Part shown: piece by piece, positions 1 to 4,423 of the stretch
Numbering within the stretch: the first letter of the stretch is position 1
How the letters are laid out: every line of letters starts with the position of its first letter
Assembly: GCA_028873275.1 (NCBI GenBank)
Contig: JAGWLJ010000062.1
Location: forward strand, 1-7,419
Direction of reading: 5' to 3'
Length of the DNA: 7,419 bases
DNA from: Pseudomonadota bacterium
GTDB lineage: Bacteria > Pseudomonadota > Alphaproteobacteria > Rickettsiales > SXRF01
Notes under the pieces: model-generated
What the model was told of the DNA's origin: nothing
What the model saw: the letters and a program-made list of their open reading frames with translations, nothing else
Databases searched by the model: none
Position numbers and translations under genes: made by a program

Positions 1-337
1 GGCCGAATTTGATGGAAGGATCGGCGAAAGCCACGAGCGCGGCAAAAGGGACCGTCAGCTTTTCGGGCGCGCCGCTGAAAGAGAGCGTGACATGGAAGCA
101 CTGCTCTTCGACGCGAAAGTCCCAGAACTGGTGCTGCAGCACGATGGTGATTTCCTTGGGATAGCGGCTTTTCAGCTGATCCGACATGCGCACGCCGGGA
201 TGCGTGGTGAGGAAGGAGATATAAAAATGGTGGTCGCCCGGCAGGCCGTACGATTGCACGCGCTTCAGCACGTCACGCACTACGCCACGCATAGCCTGGT
301 CGATGAGGGTCGGATAATGAATAAGGTCTTCGGTCAT
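1..337 (-). CDS. sspB: ClpXP adaptor SspB, alphaproteobacterial type (partial, N-terminal 112 residues)
   Basis: Reading the minus strand from the ATG at 337-335 gives an open frame of 112 codons that runs off the left edge. It starts MTEDLIHYPTLIDQAMRGVV and contains GLPGDHHFYISFLTTHPGV, a segment YPKEITIVLQHQFWDF, and an FSGAPEKLTVPFAALVAF stretch. This is the pattern of the SspB/DUF1321 family: an N-terminal helix followed by the beta-sheet domain that binds ssrA-tagged peptides. SspB is a cytoplasmic adaptor that tethers ssrA-tagged proteins to the ClpX ATPase for degradation by ClpP. The C-terminal part, which would carry the flexible tail ending in the ClpX-binding peptide, lies outside the window. 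No Shine-Dalgarno sequence precedes the start; three ATTGA heptads occupy that place. The gene lies downstream of ssrA on the same strand but has its own promoter candidate. Identification rests on remembered family features. Confidence 0.9.
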   Translation of the reverse strand, partial: MTEDLIHYPTLIDQAMRGVVRDVLKRVQSYGLPGDHHFYISFLTTHPGVRMSDQLKSRYPKEITIVLQHQFWDFRVEEQCFHVTLSFSGAPEKLTVPFAALVAFADPSIKFG

Positions 338-338
338 G

Positions 339-359
339 ATTCAATTGTCAATTATCAAT
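339..359 (-). repeat. Three tandem ATTGA heptads in the sspB leader
   Basis: On the minus strand the bases just before the sspB ATG read ATTGATA, ATTGACA, ATTGAAT, then C and ATG. These are three 7-bp units differing at one or two positions each. They fill the window where a Shine-Dalgarno sequence would be expected. Function unknown. Confidence 0.6.
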
Positions 360-374
360 AGCCAGTCATCAGGT

Positions 375-404
375 AGTATACCGCGAAAGCGCTATCGCTG
401 GCAA
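375..404 (-). promoter_or_regulatory. Sigma70-type promoter for sspB
   Basis: The minus strand carries TTGCCA (404-399), an 18-base spacer and TATACT (380-375), the latter a 5/6 match to TATAAT. Transcription would start near 368 and give an sspB leader of about 30 bases. It lies downstream of the hairpin that probably ends the ssrA transcript, so sspB can be transcribed independently of ssrA. Confidence 0.55.
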
Positions 405-428
405 CCGGCCACTGACAACTGAATGAAA

Positions 429-458
429 GAACGGGTTTCTGTTTCCCGGTACCCGTTC
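429..458 (-). terminator. Probable terminator hairpin of ssrA
   Basis: On the minus strand GAACGGGT (458-451) pairs perfectly over 8 bp with ACCCGTTC (436-429), around a 14-base loop. It is followed by TTTCATTC, a weak U-rich tail. It lies 38 bases past the tag stop codon and before the sspB promoter, which suits the end of the ssrA primary transcript. Because the tail is imperfect, it could instead be a structural helix at the 3' end of the coding piece. Confidence 0.5.
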
Positions 459-649
459 CAATGACCGAGTTACGTGCTAGAGCACGCGTGCGCCGTTAGG
501 CGGCAACGCGGGCTGCGACGACGGTGTTGTCGTTAGCAGCAACAAATGCAACGTTGTCGTTGGCATTTAAAGGTTTGATCTGATTACGCCAGTATCATCG
601 CGGGCAAAGATAAGACCTTTATTACGGCTGTCGAGCCTGATTCGCCCCC
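459..649 (-). ncRNA. ssrA: tmRNA coding piece
   Basis: The mature coding piece should begin at the RNase P site before GGGGGCG (649). It continues as AATCAGGCTCGAC, which resembles the D-arm-like segment of other tmRNAs, then through a region expected to form pseudoknot PK1, then the tag frame. After the tag stop a small hairpin CGTGC-TCTA-GCACG (485-472) is visible. The 3' end at about 459 is a guess, set just before the terminator-like hairpin. Confidence 0.7.
496..564 (-). other. tmRNA tag-peptide reading frame (22 codons plus TAA), duplicated ANDN module
   Basis: Reading minus from GCC at 564 gives ANDNVAFVAA directly followed by NDNTVVAARVAA and the stop TAA. The ANDN start is typical of alphaproteobacterial tags, and the hydrophobic VAA end fits the ClpX/ClpA degron. 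At 22 encoded residues it is longer than the roughly 10-15 of familiar relatives such as the Caulobacter tag AANDNFAEEFAVAA. The first ten residues would by themselves look like a finished tag, and AACGACAAC occurs twice in the DNA. The resume codon is inferred from family comparison, not from an experiment. Confidence 0.88.
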
Positions 650-729
650 GCCACTAGAGAGATCGGGCTTTAGGGATTGGGGATTGGAGTAAAACCTAAT
701 CCCTAAAGCCCAATCCCTGTTCCCTATAC
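650..729 (-). other. Intervening sequence of permuted pre-tmRNA
   Basis: These 80 bases lie between the encoded CCA of the acceptor piece (732-730) and the first G of the coding piece (649). They should be removed during maturation. Most of the interval is a long hairpin (665-711) with AATCCC-type reiterations on both sides. Confidence 0.75.
665..711. repeat. Palindromic repeat inside the tmRNA intervening sequence
   Basis: GGGCTTTAGGGATT (665-678) and AATCCCTAAAGCCC (698-711) are perfect 14-bp inverted arms. The stem extends by about three more pairs including one G:T. The motif GGGATT / AATCCC recurs at least five times between 672 and 718. It resembles a dispersed intergenic palindrome that has settled in the removable part of ssrA; copy number cannot be seen here. 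Confidence 0.75.
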
Positions 730-811
730 TGGTGGAGGCGCCGGGTACTGCCCCCGGGTCCAATCCGTCTATTCTGACTTACGTTTATTGCCATAGCCGG
801 TTGCCCAGCAC
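730..811 (-). ncRNA. ssrA: tmRNA acceptor piece
   Basis: On the minus strand this segment ends CGCCTCC-A-CCA at 740-730 with an encoded CCA. The T-arm analogue is a CCGGG stem, loop GGCAGTA and CCCGG. The loop departs from the standard TTCGA form, as I recall for alphaproteobacterial tmRNAs. The 5' end is set by the expected start of transcription near 811, since the acceptor piece comes first in the permuted gene. Its exact mature 5' end is uncertain. Confidence 0.75.
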
Positions 812-816
812 CTACT

Positions 817-845
817 AATATAAGGCATTGGCGGAGATTTGTGAA
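817..845 (-). promoter_or_regulatory. Sigma70-type promoter for ssrA
   Basis: The minus strand shows TTCACA (845-840), a 17-base spacer and TATATT (822-817). Each hexamer matches its consensus at five of six positions with ideal spacing. Transcription would begin around 811-808, just ahead of the acceptor piece. Confidence 0.65.
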
Positions 846-859
846 GGGGGAACATTCGG

Positions 860-925
860 CACGGGTCATGAGTCATGGGTTGAAATGTAGTCGTAAATCA
901 TTTACCCATGACTCATTGACCCGTG
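860..925. repeat. Long imperfect palindrome between ssrA and thyX
   Basis: The 21-base arm at 860-880 (CACGGGTCATGAGTC then ATGGGT) is the reverse complement of 904-925 except for one extra T at 916/917. A further AAATG / CATTT pairing extends the stem inward past a 2-base bulge. Each arm contains a 7-bp near-repeat (GTCATGA, GTCATGG). The right arm ends 15 bases before the thyX ATG. It could act as a hairpin in the thyX leader, a bidirectional transcript boundary, or simply be a dispersed repeat. Confidence 0.75.
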
Positions 926-940
926 ACCTAATGACCGTTT

Positions 941-1879
941 ATGCCCTTAACCGCAAGCCAAGCCTCTGAAATCGATACCCTGCGCGACGAGCAGGCGCCA
1001 ACGCGGCGCGATATATCGCCGGCGCTGGAGGAGATGCTTTACAAGGCATTTCCCGTGCTTGATCATGGATTTGTGCGCGTCATCGATTATATGGGCAACG
1101 ATTCGGCCATTGTGCAGGCGGCGCGTGTGTCATATGGGCGCGGTACTAAGAAGGTCAACGAGGATGCCGGGCTGATCAACTACCTGATGCGCCACCGGCA
1201 TACGACGCCGTTTGAGATGTGCGAGATCAAGTTCCATATCAAGTTGCCTATTTTCATTGCCCGTCAGTGGATTCGCCACCGCACGGCCAACGTCAACGAG
1301 TATTCTGGCCGTTACTCGATTATGGACAAGGAATTCTATATTCCGGCACCCGAGCAGTTGGCGGCGCAGAGCAAGTCCAACCGACAGGGGAGGGGGCAGC
1401 TCCTCGAAGGGCGGGAAGCAGCGAGGGTGCTCGATATTTTAAAGGATGATGCAACTCGCGCCTACGGCCATTATGAGGAAATGCTCAACGAGGATCTCGA
1501 GGGCAATATTTTAAAGGAAGGCCAGACTGGCTTGGCGCGGGAGCTGGCACGCATGAATCTGACGCTGAATTTTTATACGCAGTGGTACTGGAAAATCGAT
1601 CTGCATAACCTGCTGCATTTTTTAAGCCTGCGCGCCGATGCCCATGCCCAGTACGAAATCCGCGCCTATGCCGAGGTGATGCTCGATATGCTTAAGGCAT
1701 GGGTGCCCATTACCTATCAGGCCTTCATGGATTACCGCATGGGAGGCGCGGCGCTTTCAGGTAAGGGGCTGGCGATAATCCGGCGGTTGATTGCCGGCGA
1801 GAAAGTGGCGCAGGAACAAAGCGGCATGAGCAAGGGCGAATGGCGCGAGCTGATGGAAGTGCTTGGACAAGAGGTATAG
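941..1879 (+). CDS. thyX: FAD-dependent thymidylate synthase ThyX
   Basis: ThyX methylates dUMP to dTMP using methylenetetrahydrofolate, with FAD and NAD(P)H as reductant; it replaces ThyA in organisms lacking that enzyme. The 312-residue product carries the ThyX signature RHRTANVNEYS at residues 112-122 (RHR, seven residues, Ser), in the context ARQWIRHR. Downstream are the conserved blocks LARMNLTLNFYTQWYWKIDL (around 202-221) and LRADAHAQYEIR (230-241), which contribute to substrate and flavin binding. The N-terminal region with VLDHGFVRVIDYMG matches the longer form seen in alphaproteobacteria. The ATG at 941 fits homologues (MPLT start, SPALE soon after), but no Shine-Dalgarno is visible and an out-of-frame ATG lies at 931. 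No clear promoter was found; a long palindrome occupies the leader. A short gene follows after a 4-base gap, suggesting co-transcription. Confidence 0.96.
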   Translation: MPLTASQASEIDTLRDEQAPTRRDISPALEEMLYKAFPVLDHGFVRVIDYMGNDSAIVQAARVSYGRGTKKVNEDAGLINYLMRHRHTTPFEMCEIKFHIKLPIFIARQWIRHRTANVNEYSGRYSIMDKEFYIPAPEQLAAQSKSNRQGRGQLLEGREAARVLDILKDDATRAYGHYEEMLNEDLEGNILKEGQTGLARELARMNLTLNFYTQWYWKIDLHNLLHFLSLRADAHAQYEIRAYAEVMLDMLKAWVPITYQAFMDYRMGGAALSGKGLAIIRRLIAGEKVAQEQSGMSKGEWRELMEVLGQEV

Positions 1880-1883
1880 GCCT

Positions 1884-2174
1884 ATGGAAAAAGCTGAACC
1901 GAAAAAATCGCCATGGCGGAAAATTGAAAACCGTAACCGGCGTCTTATATTTAAGGCAACGGCAACCGATGGTAATCCGGCCATATTGGCTGCGCTTGTG
2001 GGCGAGGAATATAAAAGGCGCACGACAGCTGATCGTCATGATGCCTACCATACTCTTCTATATGCCATGAGAGCGGGGAGAGATACTTCCTTCAGCGATC
2101 CGTTGCCGGTGACGCAGGAAATGCCGGAGGAAGAAAACTTTTTCGAGGTGGATCACAGCAGCCACACGCGCTGA
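1884..2174 (+). CDS. Small hypothetical protein downstream of thyX
   Basis: I do not recognise this 96-residue protein. It starts at ATG 1884 with a GAGG (1871-1874) 9 bases upstream, placed inside the end of thyX. A TTG at 1863 would extend it but overlaps thyX and lacks a better ribosome site. The N-terminus is very basic (KKSPWRKIENRNRR). A helix-prone middle follows (NPAILAALVGEEYKRRTTAD), and the C-terminus is acidic (MPEEENFFEVD). No signal peptide, membrane segment or metal motif is visible, so a small soluble cytoplasmic protein is likely. Only 4 bases separate it from thyX, so the two are probably one transcript. Coding status is supported by the ribosome site and spacing only. Confidence 0.6.
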   Translation: MEKAEPKKSPWRKIENRNRRLIFKATATDGNPAILAALVGEEYKRRTTADRHDAYHTLLYAMRAGRDTSFSDPLPVTQEMPEEENFFEVDHSSHTR

Positions 2175-2189
2175 AACACCATCTTTTCA

Positions 2190-2217
2190 TTGACTTTCCG
2201 CCCGACCCCGCAATAAA
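2190..2217 (+). promoter_or_regulatory. Promoter of tRNA-Ala
   Basis: TTGACT (2190-2195), a 16-base spacer and AATAAA (2212-2217) end about 11 bases before the tRNA 5' end, giving a very short leader. The -10 box lies in the loop of a perfect 6-bp dyad, CCCCGC / GCGGGG (2206-2224). The dyad could also end transcription from the upstream gene, but no T-run follows it. Confidence 0.55.
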
Positions 2218-2228
2218 TGCGGGGCTGT

Positions 2229-2304
2229 GGGGCCATAGCTCAGTTGGTAGAGCGTCGCGTTCGCAATGCGAAGGTCGAGGGTTCGACTCCCTTTGGCTCC
2301 ACCA
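2229..2304 (+). tRNA. tRNA-Ala (anticodon CGC)
   Basis: The 76-base cloverleaf has acceptor stem GGGGCCA / TGGCTCC with the G3:U70 pair that marks alanine tRNAs. It has D-arm GCTC/GAGC, anticodon stem TCGCG/TGCGA with loop TTCGCAA giving anticodon CGC, and T-arm with GGTTCGACTCC. Discriminator A and an encoded CCA (2302-2304) follow. It reads GCG codons. No strong terminator follows it. Confidence 0.97.
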
Positions 2305-2365
2305 TTCCCAGGTAAGTATTCGAATAATTTGCACGCCATTTTAACCTTTTCATAACGCTCATGCA

Positions 2366-2399
2366 TTTATTTTATACCTTCCTTTATTTTATACCTTCC
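2366..2399. repeat. Perfect 17-bp tandem direct repeat in the kdp leader
   Basis: TTTATTTTATACCTTCC occurs twice head to tail (2366-2382 and 2383-2399). It contains TTTATAC, the same core as in the T-rich site bound by KdpE upstream of E. coli kdpFABC. It ends about 16 bases before the putative -10 box, where an OmpR-family activator would bind. The period of 17 bp differs from the 10-11 bp usual for OmpR-family half sites, so the operator reading is a hypothesis; the repeat itself is certain. Confidence 0.9.
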
Positions 2400-2409
2400 T
2401 TCAGGATGG

Positions 2410-2424
2410 GGTGCTATAAGCACC
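2410..2424 (+). promoter_or_regulatory. Putative kdp promoter -10 within a dyad
   Basis: GGTGC-TATAA-GCACC is a 5-bp inverted repeat with TATAAG (2415-2420) usable as a -10 box, 27 bases before the first small gene. No good -35 box lies 16-18 bases upstream; instead the end of the 17-bp tandem repeat sits there. That would suit a promoter that needs an activator, as kdp promoters do. Inference only. Confidence 0.4.
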
Positions 2425-2447
2425 GCTGGAATTATCTGGGCTGAGCT

Positions 2448-2543
2448 ATGGATATTGCCTACCTGCTGCTTGCCGCTGTCTTCTTCGCACTGACTTACGC
2501 GCTGGTGGCCTTTGCCGGCACGCTAAATGGAGACAACTCATGA
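2448..2543 (+). CDS. Small membrane peptide ahead of kdpF
   Basis: A 31-codon frame from ATG 2448 to TGA 2541-2543 begins MDIAYLLLAAVFFALTYALV and ends FAGTLNGDNS. It is one hydrophobic helix with a short polar tail. Its stop overlaps the kdpF start in ATGA (2540-2543), and the kdpF ribosome site GGAGA (2529-2533) lies inside it, so translation is probably coupled. From memory, many Kdp operons of proteobacteria carry a similar unnamed MD-type single-helix peptide just before kdpF. It may be an extra subunit or a leader peptide; its own ribosome site is weak. Confidence 0.6.
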   Translation: MDIAYLLLAAVFFALTYALVAFAGTLNGDNS

Positions 2544-2632
2544 CCCTAGTATATCTCCTTATGGGCATCATTGCTCTTGTACTCTATATTTACCTGGCGC
2601 TGGCGTTGCTCAAGCCGGAGATCTTTCCATGA
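2540..2632 (+). CDS. kdpF: K+-transporting ATPase small subunit KdpF
   Basis: The 30-residue peptide MTLVYLLMGIIALVLYIYLA followed by LALLKPEIFP is a single membrane helix ending in the LLKPE-F motif typical of KdpF. KdpF stabilises the KdpABC complex in the inner membrane. A GGAGA ribosome site (2529-2533) stands 6 bases before the ATG. Start and stop overlap the neighbouring genes as ATGA at both ends, showing a tightly coupled operon. Confidence 0.92.
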   Translation: MTLVYLLMGIIALVLYIYLALALLKPEIFP

Positions 2633-4419
2633 ATTTCGATTTTCTGATGGGCAATGGTGGTATTCAGTTCACTATTTACATAATAGTGCTGCTGGCCTGC
2701 GTGCGGCCACTGGGCGGGTTCATGGCGCGAGTATATCTCGGCGAGCACACCTTCCTGCACCCACTGCTGGCGCCATTGGAACGGTTGTTGTATCGGCTGG
2801 CCGGCGTTGACCCCGAACAGGAAATGGACTGGAAACAGTATGCGGCGGCAGTGCTGTTTTTCGGCCTGGGCGGCTTCGTTCTTCTTTATGCTATCCTGCG
2901 GCTTCAGGAATTCCTGCCCTTTAATCCGCAGCATTTTGCGGGCGTGTCGGCCGACCTGGCATTCAACACAGCCGCCAGCTTTATCACCAATACTGACTGG
3001 CAAAGCTATGGCGGCGAAGCGACGCTTTCTTATTTCAGCCAGATGACCGGGCTGGCTGTGCAGAATTTCATTTCCGCCGCCACCGGCATGGCCATCCTGG
3101 TGGCGCTGATCCGCGGGTTCACGCGCAAAAAAACGCCCCTGATTGGTAATTTCTGGGCTGATATGCTGCGCGGCAATCTCTATATCCTGTTGCCGCTCTC
3201 ACTGATTTTTGCCGTTGTTTTCGGTAGTCAGGGCGTGGTGCAGACGCTGAAGCCTTCTGCGGGCGCCACGCTGATGGAAAGCATGAGCGTTCCTGAACAG
3301 AAATATGCGCAGGGAAATATCGCGCAGCAGGCGCAGACTGTGACGGAGCAATCCATTGCCCTCGGTCCCGTAGCTTCGCAGGTGGCCATCAAGCAGCTGG
3401 GTACCAATGGCGGCGGCTTTTTCAACGCTAATTCGGCGCATCCCTTCGAGAACCCGACGCCGTTGTCCAATTTCCTCGAAATGCTGGCCATATTGCTGAT
3501 TCCGGCAGCATTGACCTATACCTTCGGACGCATGGCGGGAGATACGCGGCAGGGCTGGACGGTACTGGCGGCGATGACGATTATCTTTATTCCACTGGCA
3601 CTTGCTTGCATTGGGTTTGAGCAGAACGGCAATCCGCGACTGGCGTCGCTAGGTATTGATCAGACCATGAGTCCGATGCAACCCGGCGGCAATATGGAAG
3701 GCAAGGAAACGCGATTCGGCATTGTGAATTCGGCGCTGTGGGCCAGCGCTACTACTGCTGCTTCCAACGGTTCGGTAAATTCCATGCATGATTCCTTCAC
3801 GCCGCTGGGCGCGCTGGTGCCGATGCTGTTCATGAAATTTGGCGAAGTCATTTATGGCGGGGTAGGCTCCGGATTATACGGAATGCTGATCTTCGTCATC
3901 GTCGCTGTGTTTATCTCCGGTCTCATGGTGGGGCGCACGCCGGAATATCTTGGCAAAAAAATCCAGGCCTTTGAGGTCAAGATGGCGTCGATTGTTGTGT
4001 TGGCGCCGCATATCGCCGCGCTTTTGGGAACGGCGGTGGCCGTATCGGTTCCGGCGGGCGTGGCCAGTATTGCCAATCCGGGCGCGCATGGTTTCGCAGA
4101 AATTCTTTATGCTTTTTCTTCAGCGGCCAATAACAACGGCAGCGCCTTTGCCGGCCTGAATGCCAATACTCCCTTTTATAACACAGCGCTGGGGCTGGCC
4201 ATGCTATTCGGCCGTTACTGGGTAATCGTGCCGGTGCTGGCTATCGCCGGATCGCTGGCCGGGCGCAACACCGTGCCGGTATCGGCCGGAACGCTGCCCA
4301 CGCATACACCGCTCTTTATTATCGTGCTGGTGTCGGTGGTGGTGATGGTCGGCGTGCTGACCTTCGTGCCAGCGCTGGCGCTGGGGCCGATTGCCGAATA
4401 TTTCAACCTCATGCTATGA
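2629..4419 (+). CDS. kdpA: K+-transporting ATPase, K+-binding and translocating subunit A
   Basis: KdpA is the channel-like subunit of the Kdp pump, carrying K+ across the inner membrane; it belongs to the SKT superfamily with four pore loops. The 596-residue product shows all four. The first is TNTDWQSYGGEATLS near 120-134, the second LGTNGGGFFNANSAHPFENP at 257-276, the third ALWASATTAASNGSVNSM at 369-386, and the fourth FSSAANNNGSAFAGLNANTP at 496-515. About ten hydrophobic segments alternate with these. The ATG at 2629 was chosen because it has GGAG (2617-2620) 8 bases upstream and gives the normal N-terminus. The in-frame extension back to 2527 would overlap all of kdpF and is rejected. 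The protein is somewhat longer than the 557 residues of E. coli, with extra sequence (about 212-245) before the second pore loop. Confidence 0.97.
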   Translation: MNFDFLMGNGGIQFTIYIIVLLACVRPLGGFMARVYLGEHTFLHPLLAPLERLLYRLAGVDPEQEMDWKQYAAAVLFFGLGGFVLLYAILRLQEFLPFNPQHFAGVSADLAFNTAASFITNTDWQSYGGEATLSYFSQMTGLAVQNFISAATGMAILVALIRGFTRKKTPLIGNFWADMLRGNLYILLPLSLIFAVVFGSQGVVQTLKPSAGATLMESMSVPEQKYAQGNIAQQAQTVTEQSIALGPVASQVAIKQLGTNGGGFFNANSAHPFENPTPLSNFLEMLAILLIPAALTYTFGRMAGDTRQGWTVLAAMTIIFIPLALACIGFEQNGNPRLASLGIDQTMSPMQPGGNMEGKETRFGIVNSALWASATTAASNGSVNSMHDSFTPLGALVPMLFMKFGEVIYGGVGSGLYGMLIFVIVAVFISGLMVGRTPEYLGKKIQAFEVKMASIVVLAPHIAALLGTAVAVSVPAGVASIANPGAHGFAEILYAFSSAANNNGSAFAGLNANTPFYNTALGLAMLFGRYWVIVPVLAIAGSLAGRNTVPVSAGTLPTHTPLFIIVLVSVVVMVGVLTFVPALALGPIAEYFNLML

Positions 4420-4423
4420 CGTT

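Larger units (their letters stand above)
429..811 (-). ncRNA. ssrA: Two-piece (circularly permuted) tmRNA gene
   Basis: tmRNA enters stalled ribosomes with SmpB, donates alanine, and provides a short reading frame that tags the nascent chain for proteolysis. In alphaproteobacteria the gene is permuted: the acceptor part is transcribed first and the tag-coding part second, and the intervening sequence is cut out. All of this is visible on the minus strand. A 3' acceptor end CGCCTCC-A-CCA lies at 740-730, followed by an 80-base spacer and then the 5' end GGGGGCG at 649-643. The two ends form a 7-bp acceptor stem with a G3:U70 wobble, the alanine identity signal. A T-arm-like CCGGG / CCCGG stem with a 7-base loop precedes the acceptor. 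The tag frame begins GCC at 564 and ends TAA at 498-496. The 5' boundary (about 811) is inferred from the promoter and the 3' boundary from the hairpin; both are approximate. Confidence 0.92.

Noticed and set aside
92..361. Open frame of 89 codons on the plus strand
   Set aside because: It is antisense to sspB, which has a recognisable protein sequence; this one has no family features.
338..940. CRISPR array or protein gene in the 600-base gap
   Set aside because: No regularly spaced repeats or plausible reading frames; the gap is explained by ssrA, promoters and two palindromes.
1434..1519. ATATTTTAAAGGA present twice in thyX
   Set aside because: Both copies encode ILK in the reading frame of a normal ThyX; the spacing and context suggest coincidence.
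2305..2447. Riboswitch in the kdp leader
   Set aside because: The leader from the likely promoter is only about 25-30 bases, and no known potassium or c-di-AMP riboswitch motif was seen.
2527..2628. N-terminal extension of KdpA
   Set aside because: Would overlap all of kdpF, has non-family sequence, and ATG 2629 has a good ribosome site.
4391..4423. N-terminal extension of KdpB from TTG 4391
   Set aside because: Overlaps the end of kdpA and adds residues not typical of the family.
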